From NCBI RefSeq assembly GCF_000091545.1, contig NC_006462.1:124001-188000 (forward strand): a stretch of DNA of 64,000 nucleotides, read 5' to 3'. Source of the DNA: Thermus thermophilus HB8. Lineage in GTDB: Bacteria; Deinococcota; Deinococci; Deinococcales; Thermaceae. Below the pieces are notes generated by a model. That model ran no database searches, was not told the DNA's origin, and saw nothing but the letters and a program-made list of their open reading frames with translations. The stretch's first letter is position 1. Each line of letters starts with the position of its first letter. Positions 47,938-58,300 of the stretch are shown in pieces. The translations under genes were made by a program, and so were the position numbers.

Positions 47938-48133
47938 GATTTGTTGCGTTTCTTTCCCTTTCGTTCCCGGCGGCACGGGCCGGGCCTTGGTCCGGTGGTC
48001 CGGCGGAGGGGCTAAGGGGGCAGGCCGAAGCCGCGGCCGCCCACCCGCGGGAGCCGCCTTCCCGTGTTTTGGCCTAGCCTTTTATGGGCTTGCCCTGCAA
48101 AGGTCGGGATGACGGGCGTATACTCGCGCCCCG

Positions 48134-48414
48134 ATGGGCAAGCGCGGCTTCGTTCGCAGGGAGGCAAGCCCCTAGGAGGTCCTGGAGCGCTGCCTGCGCC
48201 TGGCCCAGGAGGTGGCCCCGCCCACCCCCAAGGGCAAGCGGGGCCGCCCCTGGCGCTACGGACACGCCCTTTACCTAGCCCTCCTTCTCTACCGCGCCTT
48301 CTTCCGCCTCACCTACCGCAAGACGGAGGCCTCTCTCCAAGACCTCATGGAGGGGCCTTTCCCTTCCCACCAGTCCCTGGCCCGCTACGCCGTGCGCCAC
48401 CTGGACAAACTCCT
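48134..48414 (+). pseudogene. N-terminal remnant of an IS5-like transposase
   Basis: After a TATACT -10 (48119-48124), an ATG at 48134 opens a frame that reads MGKRGFVRREASP, a TAG stop, and then EVLERCLRLAQEVAPPTPKG, RGRPWRYGHALYLALLLYRA and FFRLTYRKTEASLQDLMEGP. This is the start of an IS5-type transposase. The rest is missing, and the sequence passes into the truncated exonuclease gene on the other strand. The stop in codon 14 and the deletion both show decay. Confidence 0.7.
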
Positions 48415-49165
48415 TGATTCTCTGGGCGGGGCGGGGCTTGGGGAGGAGGTCGGGGCCGAGGTCGGTGGGCGCGGGGAAAGGCCTGCCCTCCTTTTCCACG
48501 AAGAAGGCCTCCACGTCGGCCTCCCGGGCGAGGAGGTCCTTGATTAGGCCCTCGTCCTCGGGGAAGAGGTGGCCCTCGGGGAGGCCGAGTTCCCTCCAGG
48601 CCCGCACCAGGCCCGGGTGCTGGGCGAGGGCGCGCCTGCCCCGGTCCAGGAGCCGGTGGAAGACCGCGAGGGTGGCTTGGGCGTCGTTCAACGCCCGGTG
48701 GGCCCCCTCCAGGGGGCGCCCGAGGAGGAAGGCGTAGAGGTCCCCGAGGCGGTACCCCTCGAGGCCCCCCGGCGGGGTGGGGAAGAGGAGGTGGGCGAGC
48801 CTCAGGGTGTCCAGGGCCTCGCCCTGCCAGCGAGGAAGGCCCGCCTCCTCCAGGTGCCGCTGGAGCAGGGGGAGGTCGTAGCGGAGGAGGTTGTGGCCGA
48901 GGAGGGGCCTGCCTCCCAAGAAGGCCAAGAGCTCCTCCAAGGCCTCCTTCGGGGCCACCTTTTTCGCCTCGTATTCCTCGTAAGGGATGCCCGTGAGCTG
49001 GAAGACCTCGTGGTCGGGGGGAAGGGGCCTTTGCGTGGCCAGGTAGCGGTGAAAGACCCGCCCCTCGCCGTCCACCGCCGCCACCTCCAGGACCTCCGCC
49101 TCGCTCGGATCCGTGGAGGTGGCCTCGAGGTCCAAAGCGACGGGGTGCGATACGCCAAAGGCCAC
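48275..49165 (-). CDS. DEDDh exonuclease, truncated (probably from an exonuclease-helicase fusion)
   Basis: The first 180 residues form a complete DEDDh 3'-5' exonuclease domain like DNA polymerase III epsilon: VALDLEATSTDPSEAEVLEV (Exo I), LLGHNLLRYDLPLLQRHL (Exo II) and GAHRALNDAQATLAVFHRLL (Exo III). A further region ends with PDLLPKPRPAQ, which looks like the Q-motif entry of a DinG-type helicase. From about 48418 on, the frame runs antisense through an IS5 remnant and has no family resemblance. The helicase half has therefore been lost and the last ~48 residues are accidental. The exonuclease domain may still be active. Confidence 0.75.
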   Translation of the reverse strand: MAFGVSHPVALDLEATSTDPSEAEVLEVAAVDGEGRVFHRYLATQRPLPPDHEVFQLTGIPYEEYEAKKVAPKEALEELLAFLGGRPLLGHNLLRYDLPLLQRHLEEAGLPRWQGEALDTLRLAHLLFPTPPGGLEGYRLGDLYAFLLGRPLEGAHRALNDAQATLAVFHRLLDRGRRALAQHPGLVRAWRELGLPEGHLFPEDEGLIKDLLAREADVEAFFVEKEGRPFPAPTDLGPDLLPKPRPAQRIKEFVQVAHGVAGQGLVGRERPLHEVLERGLRLAVGEAEEGAVEKEG

Positions 49166-49361
49166 GGCTTCAAGATAGGAGGGTCCCGGACGGGGGGATG
49201 TGACCTTTGCACCCGGCTTCTCGGGGGGGCTTTCCCCGGCCTACCGCCTGGGTTCCAGGCGGTCCCCGAGCCCGTTTTCCGAGGAGGTCCGAGCCGAGGA
49301 GGGCCCTGGCGCCGGGGGTTTTTCACAGGTTTTTCACACGCCATGCTTATGTTTGGGCACG

Positions 49362-49856
49362 ATGAGGTGGAAGAGCGTTCTCGGTTTGGCGGTCTTGCTC
49401 CTGGCCTCCCTGGCCTTGGCCCAGGCCCTCACCCTGGACCTGCGGCCCTATCTGGTCAAGGTGGTGGAGGGCAAGGAGGTCTACGAGGCGAACCCCCTGG
49501 CGGTGAGGCCGGGGGACGTGCTGGAGTGGCGCCTGGTGGCGGAAAACCGCGCCCAGGGCGACCTCCGCCAGGTGGCCCTCGTCATCCCCATCCCCAAGGA
49601 AACCTACTACCTGGAGGGGAGCGCCAAGCCCCTTCAGGTGGGAGGGACGATCGTGCCGCCCGAGTTCAGCTTTGACGGGGGGAAGACCTTCGGCAGGCCT
49701 CCCCTCAAGAAGCGGATTCGGGTGGTGGAAAACGGAAAGGAGGTGGAGAAGGAGGTGGAGGTCAAGCCCGAGGAGTACACCCACGCGCGCTGGGTCATCC
49801 CCGTCCTTTCCAAGGGGGACAAGGTGATGGTGAGCCTCAGGACCATCGTGAGGTAA
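49362..49856 (+). CDS. Exported DUF11-like surface protein, small
   Basis: The 164-residue protein has a clear signal peptide (MRWKSVLGLAVLLLASLALA, then QA). A single beta-sandwich domain of the DUF11 type follows: YEANPLAVRPGDVLEWRLVAEN, LRQVALVIPIPKETYYLEGS and ARWVIPVLSKGDKVMVSLRTIVR over the last strand. ATG 49362 is taken as the start because it begins the signal peptide. It opens a run of five exported genes and lies 13 bases before the next one, with GAGGAGGT between. The product may be a minor subunit or adaptor of the surface structure. Function unknown. Confidence 0.75.
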   Translation: MRWKSVLGLAVLLLASLALAQALTLDLRPYLVKVVEGKEVYEANPLAVRPGDVLEWRLVAENRAQGDLRQVALVIPIPKETYYLEGSAKPLQVGGTIVPPEFSFDGGKTFGRPPLKKRIRVVENGKEVEKEVEVKPEEYTHARWVIPVLSKGDKVMVSLRTIVR

Positions 49857-49869
49857 GAGGAGGTAAAGC

Positions 49870-52536
49870 ATGAAAAGAGTAGGTTTTATCAGTCTTCTGT
49901 TAGCCCTGGTTCTGGGGCTGGCCTACGCCATGACCCCGGCGGGCACGGCCATCCAGAACCAGGCCTCGGCGAGCTACATTGACTCGGCGAACCAGCCCCG
50001 CACCGCCACGTCCAACCTGGTGACCACCATCGTCCAGCAGGTCTACGCCTTCAGCATCACGCCAAACGGCACCGAGCCTTCCCCGGGCCAGACCAAGAAC
50101 GCCCTTCCCGGGGGGCAGGTGGTCTTCAGCTACGTGGTGACCAACAACGGAAACGGCACCGACACCATCAACCTCGCCACCGCCCAGGGCACCGCGGACA
50201 ACTTTGATCTCTTAAGCCCCACCATTTACCGGGATGCCAACTGCAACGGCACCCTGGACGCCGGGGAGACCGCGCCCATCACGGGCGTCACCCTGGGCAT
50301 GGGCCAAAGCGCCTGCGTCCTGGTCGTGGCCACGGTGCCCTCCTCGGCGACGGGCGGCCAGTACGGGAACCTGAACCTCGAGGGCACGTCCGCCGGGGAC
50401 GCCACCGTCACCGACACCGACAACTGGGCCCGGGCCGCGGCCACCACCGCCGCTGCCCTCACCGCCAGCAAGGCGGCAAGCCCCGCGGGTAGCGTGAGCC
50501 CGGGCGACACGATCACCTACACGATCAGCGGCCAGAACGTGGGCGGGAGCCCGGCCTACGGGATCTCTGTGACCGTGGACAGCACTTCCAAGACGGGCAT
50601 CCTCATCGCCGACACCATCCCCACGGGCCTCACCGTGAGCGCCACGCCCACGGGCTACGCCGGGGCGGGCACGGTGACCTACGTCTACGACGACGGCACC
50701 GGCTGGAAGACGCTCACTTCCTCCGACCTGCCCCTCACCGGAAACGGCACGGTGAAGATCGGCATGCTCATCGAGGGCACGGGCGACTTCTTCCCCGTGG
50801 GGGCCCAGTACACCTTCAGCTTCGCCGCCACGGTGCCCTCCGCGGCCAGCGCCGGGACGAGCTACACGAACTCCGCCACCGTCCAGTTTGACGCCAACGG
50901 CGACGGGGACGCCGCCGATTCCGGCGAGACCGTCACCACCAACACCACCACCAACACCGTGGGGGCGAGCTACAACGTGGCCGTGGGGCCCTACGGGTAC
51001 CCCGAGGCGGGGGCTTCCGGCAGCTACACGGCGGGCGGCTACGCCGTGGCCCGTAGCGGCGACACCCAGACCATCGCCAGCGCCTACTCCGGCACCACGG
51101 TGGTCTTCCGCCACACCCTGAAGAACACGGGGAACACCGCGGATAGCTTCACCTTGAGCTTCTCCGGGGCGCCTTCCGGCTGGGCCTGCCAGCTCGTGGC
51201 GGACGACCTCACCACCCCCATCTCCGGCCCCGTGGGCCCCATTGCTGCGGGCGGCACCTACGACTTCGCCCTGAAGTGCGCCATCCCGGCGAACTACACC
51301 ACCTCTTCGGCCGTGAGCCTCACCGTCACCGCCACCAGCGTGAACGACACGGCCAAGTCCGACACCACCACGGACACGGTGAACGAGGTGCTCTTGGGGT
51401 ACGCGGTGGACCTCGCGCGAAAGGACCACGCTGGGGATGGTGACCCCACCAACGACAACCCGCCCGCCCAGAGCGCGAACCCCGGCCAGACGGTCTACTT
51501 CCCCGTTGAGGTCTACAACGCCGGGAACAACCCCGACAGCTACACCCTTTCCGCCAGCGTGCCCACGGGCTGGAGCGTGGTCTTCTACCCGGACACGAAC
51601 TGCGACGGCACGCCCGACGGGGCTCCCGTGACCAACACGGGCATCGTCAACCCCGGGAATAAGGCCTGCTTCGTGGCGGCGGTGAGCGTGCCCGCCGGGA
51701 CGGCTCCTGGGGCCAACCCCGTGTCCTTCACCGCCACCAGCACCACGGTGGGCACGGTCTCGGACACGATCAGCACGGCGGTCAACGTGAACCTCCTGGC
51801 CCAGGTCCGGCTGGACCCCGACCGCTCCGGCACCGTGACGAGCCCGGGCACCATCACCTACACCCACACCCTCCTGAACAACTCCAACGCCCCGGCCTAC
51901 TGCGACATCTCCGGGGACGGCGGGAGCCACGGCTGGACCTACCAGTACTCCACGGACGGCACGAGCTGGTACGGCGCCCTGGCCGACGTCTACGCGGCCC
52001 CGAACGGCGGCACCCAGGCGATCTACGTCCGCGTCCTGGTGCCCGCCGGGGAGCCCGTGGGCCGGGTGGACGTGAACACGGTGACCGCCCGGTGCGACGT
52101 GACCACGGGGAGCCCCGACAACACCTACGAGGCCACGGACACGGCCACGGAGACCACCACCATCGTGGGCGGGGAGCTCAGGCTCCAGAAGTCCGTGGAC
52201 AAGGCCACGGCCTACCCCGGGGAGACCCTCACCTACACCATCGTTGCCGAGAACATCGGCACCGGGGACCTCAAGAAGGTGATCGTCGCCGACCCCGTCC
52301 CGTCCTACACCACCTTCGTGAGCGTCTCCGCCACGGCCACGGGCTTTAGCGGCACCTACACCGTCCTCTACTCCACGGACGGCACCACCTGGAGCACGAC
52401 CGCCCCCACCTCCGTGCCCACGGGCGGCACGGTCTACGTGGGCGTGGACACGAACGGGGACAACGCCATCACCGACGCCGACCTCATGCCCCCGGCCGCC
52501 AGGATCACCATCACCCTGCAGGTGCAGGTGCAGTAG
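49870..52536 (+). CDS. Large Thr/Ser-rich DUF11-repeat surface protein
   Basis: This 888-residue exported protein (signal MKRVGFISLLLALVLGLAYA) has the N-terminal word MTPAGTAIQNQASASYIDSA shared with the product encoded at 52642. Several beta-sandwich repeats follow, ending in a typical DUF11 domain (GGELRLQKSVDKATAYPGET, YTIVAENIGTGDLKKVIVAD). Four calcium-loop-like words are present: DANCNGTLDAGE, DANGDGDAADSGE, DTNCDGTPDG and DTNGDNAITDAD. It is rich in Thr, Ser, Gly and Asn and poor in Arg, with codons less GGG-loaded than its neighbours, as expected for an abundant secreted protein. It is probably a main extracellular component. A strong hairpin follows the gene. Confidence 0.8.
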   Translation: MKRVGFISLLLALVLGLAYAMTPAGTAIQNQASASYIDSANQPRTATSNLVTTIVQQVYAFSITPNGTEPSPGQTKNALPGGQVVFSYVVTNNGNGTDTINLATAQGTADNFDLLSPTIYRDANCNGTLDAGETAPITGVTLGMGQSACVLVVATVPSSATGGQYGNLNLEGTSAGDATVTDTDNWARAAATTAAALTASKAASPAGSVSPGDTITYTISGQNVGGSPAYGISVTVDSTSKTGILIADTIPTGLTVSATPTGYAGAGTVTYVYDDGTGWKTLTSSDLPLTGNGTVKIGMLIEGTGDFFPVGAQYTFSFAATVPSAASAGTSYTNSATVQFDANGDGDAADSGETVTTNTTTNTVGASYNVAVGPYGYPEAGASGSYTAGGYAVARSGDTQTIASAYSGTTVVFRHTLKNTGNTADSFTLSFSGAPSGWACQLVADDLTTPISGPVGPIAAGGTYDFALKCAIPANYTTSSAVSLTVTATSVNDTAKSDTTTDTVNEVLLGYAVDLARKDHAGDGDPTNDNPPAQSANPGQTVYFPVEVYNAGNNPDSYTLSASVPTGWSVVFYPDTNCDGTPDGAPVTNTGIVNPGNKACFVAAVSVPAGTAPGANPVSFTATSTTVGTVSDTISTAVNVNLLAQVRLDPDRSGTVTSPGTITYTHTLLNNSNAPAYCDISGDGGSHGWTYQYSTDGTSWYGALADVYAAPNGGTQAIYVRVLVPAGEPVGRVDVNTVTARCDVTTGSPDNTYEATDTATETTTIVGGELRLQKSVDKATAYPGETLTYTIVAENIGTGDLKKVIVADPVPSYTTFVSVSATATGFSGTYTVLYSTDGTTWSTTAPTSVPTGGTVYVGVDTNGDNAITDADLMPPAARITITLQVQVQ

Positions 52537-52545
52537 GCCCAAAGC

Positions 52546-52573
52546 CCCGCCCCGGGGGCTTCCCCGGGGCGGG
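52546..52573. terminator. Strong hairpin between two surface-protein genes
   Basis: CCCGCCCCGGGG and CCCCGGGGCGGG form a perfect 12-bp stem with a four-base loop ten bases after the stop of the 888-residue protein gene. No T-run follows directly, but AACTTTTT occurs 45 bases later. It may partly end transcription so that the first two genes are expressed more than the following three. Confidence 0.65.
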
Positions 52574-52641
52574 CCCCCTAGGGGGGAAGGCAAAAAGGGG
52601 AGAGGAACTTTTTAGCGGGGTTTTCACGTCAGGGGTGAAGG

Positions 52642-55347
52642 ATGGGAAGGGGAATGGGAAGGCGGTGGAGAGGAGCCAGCGGGTGGGCGTTCGCCCTCAC
52701 CCTCCTCCTCTCCGTCGCCTTCGCCCTCACCCCGGCGGGCACGGTGATCCGCAACCAGGCGGTGGCGGAGGCCTCGGGGGAGCGCTACCTCTCCAACGTG
52801 GCGGAGACCCGGGTCCAGGCGGTCTGCCGTCCCCTTCTCTTTCCCGACGGAACCCCGGAGGCCCCGGCCCTGAGGGCGAGCGCCGCTCCTGGGGGCTGGG
52901 TCCACCTCCCCTACCGCCTGAAAAACGGGGGGAACGCCCCCTACACCTTCGCCCTGAGCCACGTCCTCCACGGAACCTCCTCCTGGGTGCCCGAGGCGGT
53001 GCGCTTCTACTTGGACGTGAACGCGAACGCCCTCTCCGACCCCGGGGAGCCGGAGGTGTCCGAGGTGGCCCTGGGTATGGGGGAGGAGGTGGCCCTGGTC
53101 CTGGCCTTGAAGGTGCCCGCCACCGCCTCGGGAAGCCTCTTCATCACCCCCGTGGCCACCTGCCCCGGGGGGGAGGAGGACGGGGAGAACTACGCCCGGG
53201 TGGAGGCCTCTGGCATCTTGGAGCCCAGCCTCTTCCTCGCCAAGGCCGCAAGCCCCGCTGCCCTCCTTCCCGGGGAGCGGGCCACCTTCACCCTCACCCT
53301 GAGGAACCTGGGGACCGGGGAGGCCAGGGGGCCCATCCTCCTCAGTGACCCTCTTGCGGGGCTGGAAGGGCTCCGCTACGTGCCGGGAAGCGCCCGGGCC
53401 CCCAAGGGGATTCTGGAGTTCTTTGACGGCGCGGCCTGGCGCACCGAGGAACCTCCTTCCGTGCTCGGGGTCCGGCTCCGGCTGGAGAGGCTCCTCCCCG
53501 GGGAGGAGGCCACCCTCTCCTTCCAGGTGGAGGCCCTCCCCACCGCCTCCCCGGGGCCCCGGGAGAACCGGGCCCTGGCGGAGGGGCCGGGGGGCCCGGC
53601 GGAAGGGGTGGCCGTGCTCGAGGTCCTCCCCCTTTACCGCCACCACCTGGGCCCCGGGGGGAACCCCAAGGCCCTGCCGGGGGGAGAGGGGAGCGGGGAC
53701 GACCTCCAGGAGGCCCGGGGGCTTGCGGGCCAGCCCTACTGCTTCCGCCACACCCTCCTCAACGAGGGCACCGCCCAAGACCGCTACCGCATCCGGGTGG
53801 AAGGTGCCCCGGGGCGCCTCCTCACCCTCCAGGGGACGCCCCTCCCCGAGCCCGTCCCCCTGGGGCCAGGGGAGAGCCTGGACTTCCTGGCCTGCTTTGA
53901 CGCCAAGGAGGCGGGAGTCCTCGAGGCCACCCTGGTGGCGGCCTCCCTGGGGGGCGGCGGGGAGAACCGCACCAGGGACCGCCTGGAGGTCCTCCCCGCC
54001 GAGGCCCTCGTCTTGAGGAAGGAGGCGGACCCCGCCCCGGGGACCACCCTGAAGGCGGGGGACCTCTTCACCTACGCCCTGGTGGTGGAGAACCGCTTCG
54101 CCCCCCTCCCCAACGCCCGGGTGGAGGACCGCCTGCCCCCATGGGTGGAGTTCCTCGAGGCCAGCGGGGGAAGCTACGATCCGGAAAGCCACGCCGTGGT
54201 CTTCCTCCTGGACCCCCTGCCCCTGGGGGAGACCCGCCTATGGGTGCGGGTGCGGGTGAAGGCGGACACCCCGGACGACACCCTCCTCCAGAACCGCTTC
54301 ACCCTCACCTCCGAGAGCACCCCTAACCCCCTGGTGTCCAACGAGGTGCGCCACCCCGTGCTCTCCGTGAACCTGGCCCTGAGCAAAGAGGTGGCTCCGA
54401 AGGAGGCCGCCCCGGGGGACCTCCTCACCTACACCCTGAAGGTCACCAACCCCGCCTCCACTCCCCTGGAGGTGCGCCTCGAGGACACTCCCAACCCCCG
54501 CCTGGCCTACCTGGAGGGAAGCGCCCGGGGAGGGCGGTGCGGGGGAAGCCTGAACCCCCTGGAGCCCGTGAGGGAAGGGGCCTCCCTGCGCTGGACCCTC
54601 ACCCTGGGCCCCAAGGAGAGCTTCTGCCTGGAGTACCGCATGCGGGTCCTCCCCGGGGCCCCCGCCACCCTGGTCAACGTGGCCGAGGCTCAGGGCCTGA
54701 GCGCCCAAGGGGCGGCCACCGCCCGGGTCCAGGCCCGGGCCCAGGTGCGGGTGCGGCTTGGCCCCCTGGGCCTGGAGCGGGGGGTGTTGCTGGGCCGGGT
54801 CTACCTGGACGTGAACGAGGACGGGCGCTACGACCCCGGCAACGACGTCCCCTTGCCCGGGGCGCGGGTGGTCCTCGCCAACGGCTGGCAGACCCTCACG
54901 GACCGGGAGGGCCGCTACGCCTTCCGGGACCTGGAGCCCGGCGTGTGGCAGGTGATGCTGGACCCCGCCTCCGCTCCCTTCCCGCCCCTTCCCCACCCCG
55001 AGGCCCTGGGCGAGGGCTACCGCCACGGGGTGCGGGTGCAGGGGCTTAGCGTCTCGGACTTCCCCCTGAAGGCCCCCAAGGGGTTCCTCGAGGCCTACCG
55101 GGAGACCACCCTGCGCTTCGGGCCCCTCACCCTGGAAAAGCGCCTCCTTCCCCTGAAGGAGGGCTTCCGGGTGGTCCTCCTCCTTCGCTCCCAGGAGCCC
55201 CTGGAGGACCTCACCGTGCGCGACCCCCAGCCCGACGGCACGGAGAAGACCTTCCACTTCGCCCTTTTCAGCGGGGAGGAGGTCTTGGAGTACGCCCTGG
55301 AGGAACCCTACATGTCCGACCCCGAGGTGCGCTGGAGGTACCCATGA
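52642..55347 (+). CDS. DUF11/SdrD-B-type exported protein
   Basis: The 901-residue protein has a long signal sequence (WAFALTLLLSVAFALTPAGT) and the same TPAGTVIRNQAVAEA word as the upstream protein. Several DUF11 domains follow (for example PAALLPGERATFTLTLRNLG, KEAAPGDLLTYTLKVTNPAS). Near residues 715-780 there is a SdrD-B/Cna-B-like domain: GRVYLDVNEDGRYDPGNDVP and LTDREGRYAFRDLEPG. Either ATG 52642 or ATG 52654 may be used; both have purine-rich sites. The stop overlaps the next start (ATGA). It could be the scaffold that links the filament proteins to the beta-barrel protein encoded next. Confidence 0.78.
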   Translation: MGRGMGRRWRGASGWAFALTLLLSVAFALTPAGTVIRNQAVAEASGERYLSNVAETRVQAVCRPLLFPDGTPEAPALRASAAPGGWVHLPYRLKNGGNAPYTFALSHVLHGTSSWVPEAVRFYLDVNANALSDPGEPEVSEVALGMGEEVALVLALKVPATASGSLFITPVATCPGGEEDGENYARVEASGILEPSLFLAKAASPAALLPGERATFTLTLRNLGTGEARGPILLSDPLAGLEGLRYVPGSARAPKGILEFFDGAAWRTEEPPSVLGVRLRLERLLPGEEATLSFQVEALPTASPGPRENRALAEGPGGPAEGVAVLEVLPLYRHHLGPGGNPKALPGGEGSGDDLQEARGLAGQPYCFRHTLLNEGTAQDRYRIRVEGAPGRLLTLQGTPLPEPVPLGPGESLDFLACFDAKEAGVLEATLVAASLGGGGENRTRDRLEVLPAEALVLRKEADPAPGTTLKAGDLFTYALVVENRFAPLPNARVEDRLPPWVEFLEASGGSYDPESHAVVFLLDPLPLGETRLWVRVRVKADTPDDTLLQNRFTLTSESTPNPLVSNEVRHPVLSVNLALSKEVAPKEAAPGDLLTYTLKVTNPASTPLEVRLEDTPNPRLAYLEGSARGGRCGGSLNPLEPVREGASLRWTLTLGPKESFCLEYRMRVLPGAPATLVNVAEAQGLSAQGAATARVQARAQVRVRLGPLGLERGVLLGRVYLDVNEDGRYDPGNDVPLPGARVVLANGWQTLTDREGRYAFRDLEPGVWQVMLDPASAPFPPLPHPEALGEGYRHGVRVQGLSVSDFPLKAPKGFLEAYRETTLRFGPLTLEKRLLPLKEGFRVVLLLRSQEPLEDLTVRDPQPDGTEKTFHFALFSGEEVLEYALEEPYMSDPEVRWRYP

Positions 55348-58300
55348 AGCGGGTTTTTGCCCTCGTTCTCCTCTTGCTTCCCGCTTTGGCCCAGCCCGTG
55401 GCCCGCGAGCTCAAGGCCACGGTGGTGGGGGACGGGGTGGGCTGGGAAACCCACGCCTTCCGGATCTGGCTCGTGATCCCGGAGAAGGGGAGGGTCCGGC
55501 TGGACCTCTTCTCCCCGGGGTTTGACCCCACGGACTACCGGAGCGCCCTTCTGGGGAAACCGGAGCTAGGGGACGAGCGCTACGACGGGGGGAAGGGGGA
55601 GCTTAAGGCCACCTTCCGCCTCTATAGGGACGGGAAGCCCCTCCGGGAGATGGCCTTCGGGGTGGAGCCCCACCGCTGGGTCCCCTTCTTTGAAGGGGAG
55701 ATGGAGGCGGGCGTCTACCTCTTTGAAAGCGAGCTTCTCGGAAACGGCAAAAACGCCTTCGTCCTCCGCGTGGAGGCCCCGAGCTTCAAGCTGTCTTTGG
55801 ACCCCAAGCCCCAGCTCATCCTGGACGTCTTCACCCAGACCACCACCCTCCGCCTTCTGCCGGACGAGCGGGGCCGGGTCTGGGTGGAGCCCCTTGGCGT
55901 CTACTCCGAAGGCCCCTTGGAGGTGGCCTTCTACGACGAGGACGGCCCCGAGGAGCTTCGCGCCCGGGTGCGCTACGAGGACGGCTCCGTGGAAGAGCGC
56001 CCCGTCTCCGGGGACCGGGGGTGGACCACCTACACCAAGCGCCCGGGCCTCGCCCTCTTCGGCTTCACCCAGCCCCCCACGGCCAGGCAGCACTCCAACA
56101 CCGTGGCCTTCCGGGTGGGGGCCTGCACCTCTTTGGAAAACGGGGTGCTGAAGGCCATCCCCCCAGGGGAGGCCAGGGCGCGGGTGGTGGACGAGGAGGG
56201 CAAGCCCCTCCCCGTCCCCGTAGAGGAAAAGGACCGGGTCTTCCGGCCCCTCCTCCCCGAGGGAGCGAGCCTCCTCCGGGTGGAGGCCCGGGGGGCCGTT
56301 TTCGTCCAGGAAGGCTGGGCGGAGGTAGGCTGCCCCGGGGGGGAGGTCACCTTCGTGGTCCGCCTTCCCAAGCCTCCCGCGCCCGAAAGGCCCCCGCAGG
56401 GAGAGGTGCGCTTCAGGGTGGCGGTGGCCCTGCCCGGGGGCGACCTCCCCGCCAAGGCCACCCTCCGCCTCGGGGACCTCGAGGCCCCCGTGGACGGGGA
56501 GAGGACCCTCGCCCTGCCCCGGGGCCGCTACCCCCTGGCCGTCCTCGCGGAGGGGGCCCGGGTGGAGGCCCCCCAGGAGGTGGAGGTCCTCCCCGGAAAG
56601 AGGCAGGAGGTCCTGGTGCGCCTCCTGCCGGAGGTGGCCCTAAGCCTCGCCCCCAAGGAGGTCTACCTGCGGGTGGGCGAGGAGGGGGAGGTGGTCCTCA
56701 CCGCCACCACCCCTTACCCGGGCCTCCTCCCCGCGGAGCTCTCCCTGGAGCTTCCGGAGGGTCTTACCCCCTTGGGGGCCTCCCGGGCCCAGGGGCCCCT
56801 CACCAAGGACCGCCCCTTCCAGCTCAGGGTGCGCTTCCTGGCGGAGAAGGAGGGGACCTACGCCCTCTCGGGCCTCCTCGCCCCCTGGGGGCTTAGGGCG
56901 GAGGGAAGGGCGGTGGTGGTCCGCCCCGCCACCTTCCGCCTCGTCAAGGAGGCCCTCACCCCCGAGGTGGAGGCCGGGGGGGTGGCCCGCTTCCGCGTCA
57001 CCGTGGTGAACGAGGGGGACGAGGAGGGGAGGGCCGTCCTCGTGGACCGCTTCCTGGGGACGGAGGAGAGGCGGGAGGTCTTCCTGAAGGCCAAGGAGGG
57101 GCGGAGCTACGAGTTCGCCTTCCCCGTGCCCCTCGAGGCCCAAGGGACCCTGGTCAACCGGGCCGAGCTCTCCACCGGGGAGAAGGCCGAGGCCGGGGTG
57201 CGGGTCCTCAGGCCCAAGGCCCACCTGGAGCGGAGCCTCCCCCACCGGGTCTACCTGCCCGGGGAGGAGGTGGTCCTTTCCTTCCTGGTGGAGAACCGGG
57301 GCGAGGCCCCCATGCGCTACGTCCTGGAGGACGCCTGCCCCGACTGGCTGAGCCCCCTGGAGCCCGCCCGCTTTGAGGGCTACCTCAAGCCCGGGGAAGA
57401 GGCCCTCCACGCCTACCGGGCCCGGGTCCTCCTGGGGCCCGAGGCGGAGGGCGCCTGCGCCGCCACCCTGCGCACCCCCACGGAGACCCTGCGGGCGGAG
57501 GTGGCCCTAAAGAGGCGGCCTCTCCTCCTGGAGAAGGAGGCGGACCCCCCGCGCCTCCTGGAGGGAGGCCAAGGGGTCTTCCGCCTCCGGGTGAGGAACC
57601 CCGCGGACCACCGGGTGGAGGTGGAGCTCAGGGACATCCCGGGCAAGGGCCTCGGCATGGACCCCTGGAGCGAACGGGTGGCCCTGGAGGCGGGGGAGGA
57701 GAGGGTCTTCACCCTCCCCTTCCGGGCCGAGGCCGTGGGCGAGCTGGAGAACGGGCTTTCCGCCTTCCTCGGGGAGACCCCCGCCGCCTTCCCCGTCAAG
57801 GCCAAGGTGGCCGTCCTCCCCGTCCTCGTCCCCGAGCGGACCTCGGTGGTGCGCCTCCCCTTCCGGGTGGAGGGGGAAGGGGACGCCCTTCTCCTCGGCT
57901 TCAAGCCCCCGGAAGGGGCGGAGTACAGCCCGGGCTCCGCCCGGCTGGACGGGAGGCCCGTGGAGGAGCCCAGGGTCCTTCCCGACGGCACCCTGGTCTG
58001 GCGCCTCCCCTTCGCCCGGGAGGGCCTCTTGACCCTCACCCTCCTCCACACCCGGGCCCTCCCGCCCCTTCCCGAGCCCGCCCTCACCCTCCTTCGCCTG
58101 GACCGGGAGCTTCCCCTCAAAGGGGGGCTTCGCCTGAGGGACTACGAGGGGGCCAAGCCCCTTTCGGCCAAGCGCAAGGGGCCCATCCGGGAGCCCATGG
58201 ACGGGGCCATCGTGCAGCAGGAGGCCGTGGCCTTGAGGATTGAGGCCCCTCTCGGGCCCATCGCCGTGCGGGTGAACGGCCTCGAGGTGGAAGGCCGCCT

